Shown here piece after piece: positions 1 through 8,975 of a stretch of 46,767 nucleotides of DNA. How positions within the stretch are numbered: the first letter of the stretch is position 1; every line of letters starts with the position of its first letter. A program made the translations under genes and the position numbers. The notes beneath the pieces are model-generated. The model was not told the DNA's origin. It did not search any database and saw only the letters and a list, made by a program, of their open reading frames with translations. The stretch is from Oscillatoriales cyanobacterium (lineage in GTDB: Bacteria > Cyanobacteriota > Cyanobacteriia > Cyanobacteriales > Laspinemataceae): assembly GCA_011390955.1 (NCBI GenBank), contig JAABRM010000057.1, positions 1-46,767 of the forward strand. The letters run 5' to 3'.

Positions 1-346
1 TGGATTCCCGCCTTCGCGGGAATGACAGATTCTCCCGACAATGATGGATTCCCGCCTTCGCGGGAATGACAGATTCTCCCGACAATGATGGATTCCCGCC
101 TTCGCGGGAATGACAGATTCTCCCGACAATGATGGATTCCCGCCTTCGCGGGAATGACAGATTCTCCCGACAATGATGGATTCCCGCCTTCGCGGGAATG
201 ACAGATTCTCCCGACAATGATGGATTCCCGCCTTCGCGGGAATGACAGATTCTCCCGACAATGATGGATTCCCGCCTTCGCGGGAATGACAGATTCTCCC
301 GACAATGATGGATTCCCGCCTTCGCGGGAATGACAGATTCTCCCGA
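1..346. repeat. Tandem array of a 44-bp palindromic repeat
   Basis: Eight near-perfect head-to-tail copies of a 44-bp unit start at 1, 45, 89, 133, 177, 221, 265 and 309. Each contains the palindrome ATTCCCGC-CTTC-GCGGGAAT followed by GACAG and a 16-bp linker ending CCCGACAATGA. The array may continue upstream of the window. Its last copy runs directly into the cimA stop codon (347-349), so cimA transcripts reading leftward would carry up to eight consecutive stem-loops. The 20-bp core has the ATTCCC-N8-GGGAAT layout known from neisserial dRS3 repeats, and single copies recur through this window. There are no variable spacers, so it is not CRISPR. Confidence 0.97.
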
Positions 347-1972
347 CTAAGAATATGCGTTTGTCACCGCAAGTTTGGCTTGTTTGTGCAGGATTAAACC
401 ATATTCTAAGCCTTCCACTACCGCTTGATAAGAGGCTTCGATGATATTGGTAGAAACTCCCACCGTTGACCAGCGTTTATGACTATTTCGGGATTCGATT
501 AAAACGCGAGTTTTGGCGGAAGTTCCTGCCCCACCATCGAGAATTCTGACTTTGTAGTCCGCGAGGTGAAATTGAGAGATTTCGGGATAAAAATTCATCA
601 AGGCTTTGCGTAAGGCCGCATCAAGGGCAGATACGGGGCCATTCCCTTCTGCGGCGGCTAAAATATCTTGGCCATTAACGGTAACTTTCACCGTTGCCAG
701 AGAATTTATGTCCCCAGCCCCTTTGTCACAATGCACTTGAAATCCGCGCATTTCAAAGAATTGCTCTCTTTCTCCCAAGGCTTCGCGCATGAGCAGTTCA
801 AAGGATGCCTCTGCCGCTTCAAATTGATAGCCTTGATGTTCTAAGTCTTTGAGTTTTTGCAAAATTTTTCGGCAAGTTTCGTCTTCTTTATTTAAGTCTA
901 TGCCAAAGCTGCGGGCTTTTTCTAAGACATTGCTGAGTCCCGCTTGATCGGAAATGACAATGCGCCGTCGGTTGCCAATTTTTTCCGGTTGAATATGTTC
1001 GTAGGTGAGGGGGTTTCGCTGCACCGCCGATACATGAATGCCGCCTTTGTGGGCAAAGGCAGATAAACCTACAAATGGGGCGTGTTCGTCGGGGGCTAAA
1101 TTGGCTACTTCGCTGATCAGTCGGCTGGTTTCTGTTAGTTGTTCTAGTTCGCTTTGGGGAATGCAATGAAAGCCTAATTTGAGTTGCAAATTGGGAATTA
1201 ATGAGCAAAGGTTGGCGTTGCCGCAACGTTCCCCATAACCATTGATGGTGCCTTGTACCATTGTGGCGCCTTCCAGTACGGCGGCGATCGCATTTGCTAC
1301 GGCAGTTTCCGAGTCATTGTGGGTGTGGATACCCAACTGCACCCCGGTTGCCTGAATTTGGGGCAAAGCCTGAAACACTTCTCGGACAATTTGCGTAATT
1401 TCGTGGGGCAGGGTGCCGCCATTGGTATCGCAGAAAACCAGCCATTCCGCCCCGGCATTCATGGCGGTTTCTAGGGTTTTTAAGGCATATTTTCGATTTT
1501 GTTTATAGCCATCAAACCAATGTTCCGCATCATAAATCACCCGTCTCCCTTGACTGCGAAGGTATTCAATGGTGTCGCGGATCATCGCCAGGTTTTCCTC
1601 TAGGGTGGTGTGCAGTCCTTCGGTGACATGAAAATCCCAGGACTTGCCAAAAATTGTCACCCAGTGAGTTTCTGCGGATAAAATGCTTTGAAGCATTGGG
1701 TCTTCAGCGGCTAATTTTCCCGGTCTGCGGGTGGAACAAAAGGCGACTACTTCCGCATGGGTGAGGGGTTCTTCTTTTAAGCGCCAGAAAAATTGCCCAT
1801 CCTTGGGGTTTGCTCCGGGCCATCCCCCTTCAATAAAAGGAATGCCCATTTCATCTAGACGATGGGCAATTCTTAATTTGTCTTCAATGGATAAAGATAA
1901 GCCTTCGCTCTGAGCTCCATCTCGGAGGGTGGTGTCGTAAACTACGATGTGTTTTTTTTGATTGGTTGTCAT
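347..1972 (-). CDS. cimA: Citramalate synthase, LeuA/homocitrate synthase family (CimA type)
   Basis: This 541-residue protein of the DRE-TIM metallolyase family would condense pyruvate with acetyl-CoA to (R)-citramalate, the first step of the threonine-independent route to isoleucine. The N-terminus reads VYDTTLRDGAQSEG, which holds the catalytic/metal-binding RDGAQ signature, and the metal-ligand HTHND motif is near residue 218. The C-terminal 140 residues form the LeuA-type allosteric dimer domain. Length and the two-domain layout fit the TIGR00977 citramalate/2-isopropylmalate-like group; a substrate assignment to isopropylmalate is less likely because of the N-terminal signature. The ATG start at 1972 follows no strong Shine-Dalgarno sequence. 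The stop codon abuts the 44-bp tandem array. The gene stands alone, with a MITE-like element upstream. Confidence 0.93.
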   Translation of the reverse strand: MTTNQKKHIVVYDTTLRDGAQSEGLSLSIEDKLRIAHRLDEMGIPFIEGGWPGANPKDGQFFWRLKEEPLTHAEVVAFCSTRRPGKLAAEDPMLQSILSAETHWVTIFGKSWDFHVTEGLHTTLEENLAMIRDTIEYLRSQGRRVIYDAEHWFDGYKQNRKYALKTLETAMNAGAEWLVFCDTNGGTLPHEITQIVREVFQALPQIQATGVQLGIHTHNDSETAVANAIAAVLEGATMVQGTINGYGERCGNANLCSLIPNLQLKLGFHCIPQSELEQLTETSRLISEVANLAPDEHAPFVGLSAFAHKGGIHVSAVQRNPLTYEHIQPEKIGNRRRIVISDQAGLSNVLEKARSFGIDLNKEDETCRKILQKLKDLEHQGYQFEAAEASFELLMREALGEREQFFEMRGFQVHCDKGAGDINSLATVKVTVNGQDILAAAEGNGPVSALDAALRKALMNFYPEISQFHLADYKVRILDGGAGTSAKTRVLIESRNSHKRWSTVGVSTNIIEASYQAVVEGLEYGLILHKQAKLAVTNAYS

Positions 1973-2035
1973 TATGAGTTTTTCCGGTGATTTGCCATGA
2001 TTTTAAACAGGTTTCCGCTGAAAATAAGCTTAAAA

Positions 2036-2190
2036 TAAGTAGGTGAACATAATTAATTGCACTTTTCGTTCTCCGCCGATAGGCTTTGGATTCCCGTCGG
2101 AGTTTACCCCCGCGAAGGCCGCCATCGGCGGGAATGACAGTTTTTCTTCTGATATGGTCTGTAGTGCATTTATTTCTGCCCACCTACTTA
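2036..2190. mobile_element. MITE-like element, family A copy 1 (155 bp)
   Basis: Terminal inverted repeats of about 27 bp begin TAAGTAGGTG on the left and end CACCTACTTA on the right. The outer 10 bp are perfect and the inner part is imperfect (both arms continue to TGCAC). The interior carries the dRS3-like palindrome in an expanded form with a 26-bp insert (2088-2140). No coding capacity. Further copies lie at 27970-28098 and, as a left half, at 42016-42094. Confidence 0.85.
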
Positions 2191-2242
2191 ATCAGAATAT
2201 TTACGCTAGATAATTTACGCCAGATAATTGCAATCTAAGATT

Positions 2243-2581
2243 ATGCCAAAAGTAACTGCTCAAGGGAAAACATTCGACTGTGAATCAGGGGCTAATCTGC
2301 GCCAGGTTTTACTCCGCAATGGCATTGACCTCTATAATGGTCAAGCTAATTTGATTAATTGTCGAGGAATTGGCAGTTGTGGCACTTGCGCTGTGATGGT
2401 GACAGGGGAAGTGTCTGAACCTAATTGGCGCGATCGCACTCGGCGATCGCTCCCTCCTCATTCTGCCACCAAAAATCTGCGCTTATCCTGTCAAACTAAA
2501 GTGCTTGGGGATGTCCAAGTGACTAAATTTGATGGGTTTTGGGGACAAGGAGATACGGCTGTTTGGGGGCCAGAAGGCTAA
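2243..2581 (+). CDS. 2Fe-2S ferredoxin-like protein
   Basis: This 112-residue soluble electron-transfer protein has a plant-type beta-grasp 2Fe-2S fold. The cluster ligands are visible as C40-x5-C46-x2-C49 (CRGIGSCGTC) and C83 in LSCQTK. An in-frame TTG at 2228 would add five residues, but ATG 2243 gives the normal MPKVTAQ N-terminus and is preferred. It is longer at the C-terminus (WGQGDTAVWGPEG) than photosynthetic PetF, so it is probably one of the secondary cyanobacterial ferredoxins rather than the main photosystem I acceptor; the partner enzyme is unknown. It is a monocistronic gene between a MITE-like element and a long intergenic region. Confidence 0.9.
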   Translation: MPKVTAQGKTFDCESGANLRQVLLRNGIDLYNGQANLINCRGIGSCGTCAVMVTGEVSEPNWRDRTRRSLPPHSATKNLRLSCQTKVLGDVQVTKFDGFWGQGDTAVWGPEG

Positions 2582-3290
2582 GTTATCCGCGTCAAACCCC
2601 GCATCAAACCCGCATCAACATTTTCGGGTCAGCCGATCGCGATCGCCTGGGATTGATGCCCTAGGGCGATCGCTGACTATTGGCGGCTCAATAGCGGCTC
2701 AATTTTGACATTTAGATGACATTTAGATGATAGATTAATTCTACTAGCTGACCTAGAAGAATATGGAATTATTTAGCAAATCTTTAGGATCGAAAATATC
2801 AACTGACCCCAATGCCATTACAGCGGTTTTCTTTCTTACTGAACCACGCTAGGGCGAAGCCCAAGCGGTATTTAATTTAGTATTGTAGGGGCGAATGGCC
2901 ATAAGGCCTGACGGATTATGCTCCGCAAAGACGCCCCTACGGAATGCTTCGCCCCTACAGGTATTTGTGGTTTACTCAACAGAAATTTGCTGTAAGGGTA
3001 AGTTTTTACGCCCAACTTAACATGGTAATTGTAGCAAGTAATTATAGCAAATTTTATCAAATTGTTCTAATTTTTTTTTCTTAAAAAATCGATATTCTAT
3101 TATATATTAATAATATATAAATAAAATGTCAATAATTGGCCAATTTATTGACAAAAAATTAAATCAGGCACAATTTAGGAGAAAATTTCGGTAAAAATTC
3201 GGTAAAATTTAAGAAAAAGTTAGGGAAAATTGGCGCGAATTTCTCATAAAATCTCCAAGGTATCTAATTACTCATCCATAAGATAGAGAT
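2582..3290. other. 709-bp intergenic region between ferredoxin and thiO/thiG
   Basis: No gene is supported here. It holds clustered HIP1-like sites (2635-2675), short direct repeats (CGGCTCAAT twice; ACATTTAGATG twice, about 2690-2732), the GTAGGGGCGAA repeat described separately, and a very AT-rich 3060-3200 stretch before the thiO/thiG start. No TPP riboswitch signature was recognised upstream of the thiamine gene. Confidence 0.6.
2885..2960. repeat. GTAGGGGCG...CGCCCCTAC inverted repeat with nested Y-repeat
   Basis: Arms GTAGGGGCGAATG and CGCCCCTACGG / GCCCCTACAGG flank a core reading GCCATAAGGCCTGACGG and ATGCTCCGC. The core is a variant of the TAAGCGGAGC...GCTTA element seen at 33555-33590 and 35875-35900. 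A short copy of the outer repeat is at 35321-35348. It is probably a short non-autonomous palindromic element. Confidence 0.7.
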
Positions 3291-5450
3291 ATGAACGAAA
3301 AACATGACATTTTGATTGTAGGCGGTGGCGCGATCGGTTTAAGTATTGCCATCGATTTGAAGTTACGGGGAGCCAATGTCACCGTACTCAGTCGCGATTT
3401 TGGGGCCAGTGCGGGAAATGCGGCTGCGGGAATGTTAGCCCCTCAAGCAGAGGCGATCGCTCCTGGGCCAATGTTGGACTTATGCCTGAAATCGCGATCG
3501 CTATATCCCGACTGGATCGACAAACTCGAAGACCTCACCGGCAGTCAAACCGGCTATTGGCCTTGTGGCATTCTCGCCCCCGTTTACCCAGAAACCCTGG
3601 AAACGACCAAAAATCAAGGCAATTCAGCTAATTCAGCCGCCCCTGACACCCCCGCGTATTGGCTAGATCGGGCAACTATCCATCAATATCAGCAAGGACT
3701 TGGCGATGATATCGTCGGCGGTCACTGGTATCCCGAAGATGGTCAAGTGGATAACCGGGCATTAAGTCGCACCTTGCGGATCGCCGCCCAAGAATTAGGG
3801 GTAGAATTGCGCGATGGCATCGTGGTGGAAGCCTTCCAACAACGGCAAGGGCGGGTGGTTTCCCTGCGAACGAATGCGGGAGACTTAAGCGCGGCCCATT
3901 ATATTTTGGCAACTGGGGCTTGGTCTAACCAATTATTGCCCATCCCGGTTTATCCCAAAAAAGGACAAATGTTTTCGGTGAGAGTGCCCGTCCCCCAATC
4001 ACCTTTTGAGGATGAAACCAATCAAGCCAATTATGGGCATCGATTACCCCTATTGCCCCTGAATGAATTACCCTTGCAACGGGTACTTTATGGGCCGGGT
4101 ACTTATATTGTGCCGCGACGGGATGGCCGGATTATTATTGGGGCAACCAGCGAGAATGTGGGATTTACTGCCGGGAACACCGCCAACGAGATGCAGCAAT
4201 TACTCGCTCGCGCCACTCGTTTGTATCCGCCCCTGGGAGACTATCCCATTCAAGAATTTTGGTGGGGTTTCCGACCGGGAACCCCTGATGAATTGCCCAT
4301 TTTGGGGCCGTCTCACTGTGAAAATCTCACCCTAGCGACGGGTCATTATCGCAATGGGATTTTGTTAGCCCCGGTTACGGCGGCTTTAATTGGGGATTGG
4401 GCGATCGAGGGAAAAGCCGATCCTTTGTTGGCGCATTTCCATTGGCAACGGTTTGTGACGGCAGCACAACCAGTTAGTCCAAATCCCATGCCCGCGACCA
4501 AAATTTATCCCACGGTTTCAGATCGATCTACTGATTCCTCTAACAATGATTCCTCTGCCGAAGTCTCTAATTCTTCTGATATGAATTCCATGATTAATTT
4601 ATCCCCGACTGCTGTCACTGCAAAACCCGCTAATTCTAAGTTATTGGAAACTTTAGACCCCGAACCTTTGGTGATTGCCGGACGAAAATTTCGCTCCCGC
4701 TTGTTTACCGGGACGGGCAAATATCGCAGTATTAAAGAGATGCAAGATACTATTGCCGCAAGTCAATGTCAAATTGTCACCGTGGCGGTGCGACGAGTGC
4801 AAACTAATGCTGCTGGACATGAAGGGTTAGCAGAGGCGATCGACTGGAACCAAATTTGGATGCTGCCCAATACCGCAGGCTGTCAAACCGCTGATGAAGC
4901 GATTCGGGTCGCCCGGTTGGGTCGGGAAATGGCTAAACTCTTGGGTCAAGAAGATAATAACTTTATCAAGTTAGAGGTGATTCCTGATTCTAAGTATTTG
5001 CTGCCTGACCCGATTGGCACTTTGCAAGCGGCAGAACAACTGGTAAAAGAAGGCTTTGCGGTTTTGCCTTATATTAATGCCGATCCTCTGTTGGCGAAAC
5101 GGTTAGAAGAGGTGGGCTGTGCTACGGTGATGCCCTTGGGTTCCCCTATTGGTTCCGGTCAGGGGATTAAGACCGCCGCGAATATTGAGATTATTATTGA
5201 TACGGTGAAAGTGCCGGTGGTGGTTGATGCCGGGATTGGGGTGCCTTCGGAAGCAGCAATGGCGATGGAAATGGGCGCTGATGCGGTGTTGATTAATAGC
5301 GCGATCGCTATGGCCCGAAACCCGGCAGCAATGGGTCGGGCAATGGCCCTAGCGGTGGAAGCGGGACGGTTAGCCTATTGCGCTGGTCGGATTCCCGTGC
5401 AAGCGATCGCCAGTGCCAGTTCTCCCTTAACTGGGACGATTACCAGTTAA
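3291..5450 (+). CDS. thiO/thiG: Bifunctional glycine oxidase ThiO / thiazole synthase ThiG fusion
   Basis: This 719-residue fusion makes the thiazole moiety of thiamine: ThiO oxidises glycine to dehydroglycine and ThiG assembles the thiazole phosphate. Residues 1-375 are a DadA/ThiO FAD oxidoreductase; the dinucleotide motif [12 protein letters not shown] is near residues 6-17, and the flavin-contacting C-terminal [11 protein letters not shown] is near 352-362. Residues 385-450 are a Ser/Asn-rich low-complexity linker. Residues 455-719 are a TIM-barrel ThiG; the Schiff-base lysine is K560 in FIKLEVIPD, and the GSPIGSGQG phosphate-binding loop follows. Such fusions are characteristic of cyanobacteria. 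It uses an ATG start after an AT-rich leader. No other thi genes are adjacent. Confidence 0.96.
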   Translation: MNEKHDILIVGGGAIGLSIAIDLKLRGANVTVLSRDFGASAGNAAAGMLAPQAEAIAPGPMLDLCLKSRSLYPDWIDKLEDLTGSQTGYWPCGILAPVYPETLETTKNQGNSANSAAPDTPAYWLDRATIHQYQQGLGDDIVGGHWYPEDGQVDNRALSRTLRIAAQELGVELRDGIVVEAFQQRQGRVVSLRTNAGDLSAAHYILATGAWSNQLLPIPVYPKKGQMFSVRVPVPQSPFEDETNQANYGHRLPLLPLNELPLQRVLYGPGTYIVPRRDGRIIIGATSENVGFTAGNTANEMQQLLARATRLYPPLGDYPIQEFWWGFRPGTPDELPILGPSHCENLTLATGHYRNGILLAPVTAALIGDWAIEGKADPLLAHFHWQRFVTAAQPVSPNPMPATKIYPTVSDRSTDSSNNDSSAEVSNSSDMNSMINLSPTAVTAKPANSKLLETLDPEPLVIAGRKFRSRLFTGTGKYRSIKEMQDTIAASQCQIVTVAVRRVQTNAAGHEGLAEAIDWNQIWMLPNTAGCQTADEAIRVARLGREMAKLLGQEDNNFIKLEVIPDSKYLLPDPIGTLQAAEQLVKEGFAVLPYINADPLLAKRLEEVGCATVMPLGSPIGSGQGIKTAANIEIIIDTVKVPVVVDAGIGVPSEAAMAMEMGADAVLINSAIAMARNPAAMGRAMALAVEAGRLAYCAGRIPVQAIASASSPLTGTITS

Positions 5451-5701
5451 TTTGCCCGTTTGCTCATAAGTTGATCAATTAGCGATCCCCAGGGGTTAAT
5501 TATTGGTACAATAAGCATAACCATAAGTATCATCTCTGGCGATCGCTAGTCGCACATACTCAAAACAGGTGTGAATGATTTCTATTAAGAATGAATTTTA
5601 ACGGCTGTTAGCGGCTTTTTCATAAATTTGCCTTAAATCGTCAGCAATGATTATGACCACACAAAAACAAAAGTCATCAAAAACGGAGATACTTTAAACC
5701 A

Positions 5702-5881
5702 ATGCCATATACAGAAGAAGAAGGCGGAATTCTCAATAATTTTGCGATCGAACCCAAAGTTTACCAAGCCAAACCACCCAATGCCACGCAAAAGCGCAAC
5801 TATGCCATTCAAGCAGTTTTAGCCCTGCTATTGGTTGGCGGATTGTTAGCCTTGACCGTAGTCGCATCTAATCTGGGTTAA
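5702..5881 (+). CDS. psb34: Photosystem II assembly factor Psb34 (Ssl1498 family)
   Basis: This 59-codon gene encodes MPYTEEEGGILNNFAIEPK followed by VYQAKPPNATQKRNY and a single transmembrane helix near residues 38-57. This matches the Ssl1498/Psb34 small light-harvesting-like proteins, which bind CP47-containing photosystem II assembly intermediates in the thylakoid membrane. The cytoplasmic arm carries the conserved EGG..NNFAIEP..Y motif. A GGAG Shine-Dalgarno sequence lies about 11 bases before the ATG. It is monocistronic and followed by a long inverted repeat. The family assignment is from recall of the conserved arm; confidence is high because arm and helix both fit. Confidence 0.9.
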   Translation: MPYTEEEGGILNNFAIEPKVYQAKPPNATQKRNYAIQAVLALLLVGGLLALTVVASNLG

Positions 5882-5915
5882 TCTAGATTAATTTGGTAAT
5901 TTAAGAATTTTCTTT

Positions 5916-5992
5916 TTACCACAAAGACACAAAGGACACAAAGGGGATATCAAATAGGATATCTCTTCGTGTCCTTTGTGTCTTTGTGGTAA
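5916..5992. repeat. Long inverted repeat of the CTTTGTGTCTTTGTGGT family
   Basis: The arms TTACCACAAAGACACAAAGG and its near-perfect complement (about 25 bp each) flank a GATATC-containing centre. Related sequence occurs at 24176-24206, 28850-28911, 42446-42497 and 43275-43303. It follows psb34 and precedes the convergent Uma2 gene, so it may stop transcription, but there is no terminal T-run on either strand. Confidence 0.8.
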
Positions 5993-6008
5993 TAAAGTAA
6001 CAAAACTT

Positions 6009-6626
6009 TCAACTTTTTCCTGCCTGAAATACTTGCGCCACAGTCAAAGATGACTCTTGGTTCAATGCTGACAAAAAAGGCGAAGCAATTATCGCATCTC
6101 CCGTAAATTCTGCCTCCTCATAAAGACCTTCTACAAGAGTTAACACCGTAATCTTTTCTTGGATCGGATCGACAATCCAATATTCCCCAATTCCTCTGGC
6201 TTGATATTGCGATTTCTTGTAGCGATAATCGCGATTTTCATTCTCCTTTCCGGGGCTAACTACTTCTACAACTAATTGCGGCGGCGGCATATCTAGCATA
6301 ACAATCGAACGAGTTGCCCCGGTCATAACTTGCGCCAATTCTTCAGTAAATACCAGTAAATCTGGCACCCGCACTGTTGCCCGTCCCCCCATCACTACCA
6401 CTTCTGTCTTCATTCTCAACCGATAAAATGGAATACCCCGTTGAAGACAGTGGGCTAACAAAAACATGGCAATCCGTTGATTTATGTCGCTCTCACTAGG
6501 CATAAATAGTAATCTCCCATCCTCTAGTTCATAACACGCATCGGTTCCATCATCATAGTTGAGAAAGTCCTCTAAGGACATGATTTCCGATGTCACCGCT
6601 TCCGGTTTAATCAATGTATTCGTCAT
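6009..6626 (-). CDS. Uma2-family (DUF820) PD-(D/E)XK endonuclease-like protein
   Basis: This 205-residue protein has the Uma2 restriction-endonuclease-like fold, which is heavily expanded in cyanobacteria and of unsettled function. The nuclease-type residues are present: D89 in RVPDL, E121 in VVEVVSP and lysines at 137-138 in RYKKSQYQARG, followed by GEYWIVDP. The ATG start gives MTNTLIKPEAVTSEIMS, a usual N-terminus for the family. It lies downstream of the DUF4276/ATPase pair on the same strand but is separated from it by a terminator-like hairpin, so it is probably transcribed separately. Confidence 0.9.
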   Translation of the reverse strand: MTNTLIKPEAVTSEIMSLEDFLNYDDGTDACYELEDGRLLFMPSESDINQRIAMFLLAHCLQRGIPFYRLRMKTEVVVMGGRATVRVPDLLVFTEELAQVMTGATRSIVMLDMPPPQLVVEVVSPGKENENRDYRYKKSQYQARGIGEYWIVDPIQEKITVLTLVEGLYEEAEFTGDAIIASPFLSALNQESSLTVAQVFQAGKS

Positions 6627-6665
6627 GGCTGTTATTCCTGCGAACGTTTCTGACTATTTTAGCTC

Positions 6666-6701
6666 AAAAAACCGGGTTTATGCAACTAAACCTGGTTTTT
6701 T
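6666..6701 (-). terminator. Hairpin with T-run after the DUF4276 gene
   Basis: AAAAAACCGGGTTTA, a 6-base loop, then TAAACCTGGTTTTTT form a 15-bp stem with one mismatch. Read on the minus strand it ends in a run of six T, as expected for an intrinsic terminator of the 6795-8799 operon; the symmetric A/T tails could make it bidirectional. The ACCGGGTTT core is also a common repeat sequence here. Confidence 0.6.
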
Positions 6702-6794
6702 ACTTGATGGGCGATCGGGGATACGGCGATATTTGGCTAAACTTGATTTTAATCAATAGATTACTTCACTCTTTGTCTGTCCCAAATTATGCTT

Positions 6795-7451
6795 TTATGC
6801 TTTCTCTCTCTGGATATAATCAACTAACCGTTGGGCTTCATCAAAATCCCGCATGAGAAATTTTAGCTCCAGCAATCCGATTAATTTAGCTCCATCCTTA
6901 GTCTTTGAGTATCTTTTACCTTTTCGGCTTTCTTTGTTCCCTCTAATTTTGACAATATCAAAATATTGCCTAAAAATAGTGTCAAGTTTTTCATCAGGTT
7001 TGCTAATGGCTTCGGGATGTATATTTTTGATTAAAGGATTACTCTGGATATCTTCATTAACTCTTTTGCGGATCAAGCCTTCATTTCTGGCGAATTCTTC
7101 AATCTTGTCAACTTGGGAAAGGATCCATGCTTCCATTTCCTGAATCATAAAAAAGATTTTGCTGGTATCAAAGGGTTCATATTGATTAAGTCTTTCAAGT
7201 CTTTGTTCTTTGGGCGCATCCAAATCAATTAGTAGCACCCCATTAATCCCCTGTTTTTCTATATGTTCAAGCATTTTTCTCGACTGGGTTATGGTGCCAA
7301 ATGGTTGGATAATCAGATTAAATGTTTCAGAGGATAGCTGCTGAGAAAATAATTTATGGAAATTTTCCCGAAAAACGGCAGTATTATCAACGGTCACTAC
7401 TGCCGGATTGTCTGATTTGACTCCTTCTATATAAATCGTAATATCTATCAT
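6795..7451 (-). CDS. DUF4276-like (TOPRIM-type) protein
   Basis: This 218-residue protein has the layout of DUF4276, a TOPRIM-like family: an acidic residue in the first strand (IYIEG, E9), the DxD of LLIDLDAP (D76, D78), the family-typical EMEAWILS near 105-112, a KPDEKL segment near 152 and a basic SKTKDGAKLIG near 188. TOPRIM folds of this kind are usually Mg-dependent nucleases. The gene follows an ATPase gene by 121 bp on the same strand, an arrangement seen in two-gene defence modules in which an ABC-type ATPase partners a TOPRIM nuclease. The nuclease role is inferred. Confidence 0.75.
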   Translation of the reverse strand: MIDITIYIEGVKSDNPAVVTVDNTAVFRENFHKLFSQQLSSETFNLIIQPFGTITQSRKMLEHIEKQGINGVLLIDLDAPKEQRLERLNQYEPFDTSKIFFMIQEMEAWILSQVDKIEEFARNEGLIRKRVNEDIQSNPLIKNIHPEAISKPDEKLDTIFRQYFDIVKIRGNKESRKGKRYSKTKDGAKLIGLLELKFLMRDFDEAQRLVDYIQREKA

Positions 7452-7572
7452 TTTATCCCCATAATTTGATGATTAGACGGATTCTATGAAGTATAGATTT
7501 GTGGTGGATTCCTGACAGCGACAATCTGGAATCGTTAAAGGTGATTATCGTTGCTATATATTAACGGAATAT

Positions 7573-8799
7573 CTACCATCTTTTTCCGCCGATAAGACCT
7601 TGCAGCCACGCTTGACCGACCAGAAAATTATCGATCCAGTCGTCAAATTCATCTGATGACTTAATATTTACCTCTGTCTCATTGCGCTGGTTTTTTTCAA
7701 AAAGTAAGACATCCTCGATATCGAAAGAATTGAGCAGTAATGGTGAATGAGTCGTCACGATTATTTGGGTATTTTTTGATGCTTGCTTGATGGCATCGGC
7801 GATGGTATTAATCATGTCGGGATGAAGATTTGTTTCCGGCTCTTCAATGCAAACCAGATTGCCTCGTTCTGGGTTAAGTAATACGGATAATAGCAGAAGA
7901 TAGCGGAGCGTTCCATCTGATATATGCTCAATAGAAACTGACTTAGCCAGATAACTTTCACGCAGTACCAAGTATAATTTAGAACCTAAAAAATTAAAAT
8001 TGATGTCTAGAAAATGTGGGTTAATTTTCTTGATTGCTGCTTCGATTTGAGCATACCAGAGAGAATGGTTATTTCTGATGTTATTAATAATCGTCATCAG
8101 ATTTTGTCCATCATGGGACAATTTTCTTTCAGTACCATAACTGGCAGGTTGTCTGATGACACTGGAAAAGGTGGTATCAAAATAATCATAGACCGCTACT
8201 TCTTCTAAAGCTCTCTTTAAGGTAAAAATAGGATAAAATCTCTCCGGGTCTGAAATCTGACTTAAAACGGGTTCTGTGGATTTAAAATATACCTGTTGAC
8301 TTTCTTGGGGATATCTTTGAAAACCCACTTTTCCAGCTTCTCTGGTGGCAATAATCCCTTGTGCATTATTCATTTCCATGTAGATAAAATCATCTTCATC
8401 TTCATCGGGACTTTGAGAATATAGCTTTTCTTTTAAGTAATATGAAGTGGCGCCTACTTTACAGATTGTCAGATCGTAGATGGGATTTGTTTGAAATTGG
8501 AATCCTCTTATCCGGTTATTCTTGTTAATTGCATCTTTATTAAATTCAAAGGAAAGTTTGATATAGTCTTTTGTGTCGCTATTAAAATTGGCAACCGTAT
8601 CAAAGCCACTCCATTTTTTTAAGAAAATGTTTTCCAATCCATTACCGGCAATAATCTCATAGAGTAAATCGATCGCCTTTAAAAAGTTAGATTTGCCACT
8701 GCCATTAATGCCTAAGAGAATATTCACATCAGGATTAAGCTCGATGGTCGTGGGTTCCCGGAAGCTAAAAAAATTTTCTAAGGTTATTTTTGACAGCAT
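7573..8799 (-). CDS. RecF/ABC-like AAA family ATPase
   Basis: This 408-residue ATPase of the AAA_21/RecF-like group has Walker A GINGSGKS (residues 30-37) directly after the typical LENFFSFRE start, signature loop ISDGTLRYLLLLS near 294-306, Walker B LVCIEEPETNLHP near 317-329 and H-loop IIVTTHSPLLLNS near 347-359. No TOPRIM domain is fused at its C-terminus, unlike one-gene OLD nucleases; the downstream DUF4276 gene would supply it. The insert at residues 100-220 is variable, as usual for sensor regions. Likely role: the sensing or motor subunit of an anti-phage or DNA-repair complex, inferred from the partner. Confidence 0.85.
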   Translation of the reverse strand: MLSKITLENFFSFREPTTIELNPDVNILLGINGSGKSNFLKAIDLLYEIIAGNGLENIFLKKWSGFDTVANFNSDTKDYIKLSFEFNKDAINKNNRIRGFQFQTNPIYDLTICKVGATSYYLKEKLYSQSPDEDEDDFIYMEMNNAQGIIATREAGKVGFQRYPQESQQVYFKSTEPVLSQISDPERFYPIFTLKRALEEVAVYDYFDTTFSSVIRQPASYGTERKLSHDGQNLMTIINNIRNNHSLWYAQIEAAIKKINPHFLDINFNFLGSKLYLVLRESYLAKSVSIEHISDGTLRYLLLLSVLLNPERGNLVCIEEPETNLHPDMINTIADAIKQASKNTQIIVTTHSPLLLNSFDIEDVLLFEKNQRNETEVNIKSSDEFDDWIDNFLVGQAWLQGLIGGKRW

Positions 8800-8975
8800 A
8801 ATAGATCGGTTTTTCTTGGAAATAGTCGGTGTATTGATGACTATTATAGCACAATGTGTCTCAATTATAGACGAAAAAATACCATGCTCCTTAACTGTGC
8901 CCTTTTTCTGTGGTGATTACTTTTGTCTCCAAATGTAGTAAAATAATTACGATCGATTTTTCTGCCCATATTGCC

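Noticed and set aside
1-346. CRISPR-like regular array
   Set aside because: All 44 bp of each unit are repeated, with no unique spacers, and no cas genes are present.
2763-2852. 29-codon frame MELFSKSLGSKISTDPNAIT...
   Set aside because: Very short, no clear ribosome-binding site and no family; could be a gene remnant but not supportable.
3060-3290. TPP riboswitch upstream of thiO/thiG
   Set aside because: The CTGAGA and other conserved thi-box segments were looked for and not found.
5916-5992. Intrinsic terminator after psb34
   Set aside because: The stem is strong, but neither strand has a T-run after it and the sequence is a repeat family found elsewhere; kept as a repeat only.
6559-6856. 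Plus-strand frames between the Uma2 and DUF4276 genes
   Set aside because: They run through the terminator hairpin and antisense to known genes, with no protein-like features.
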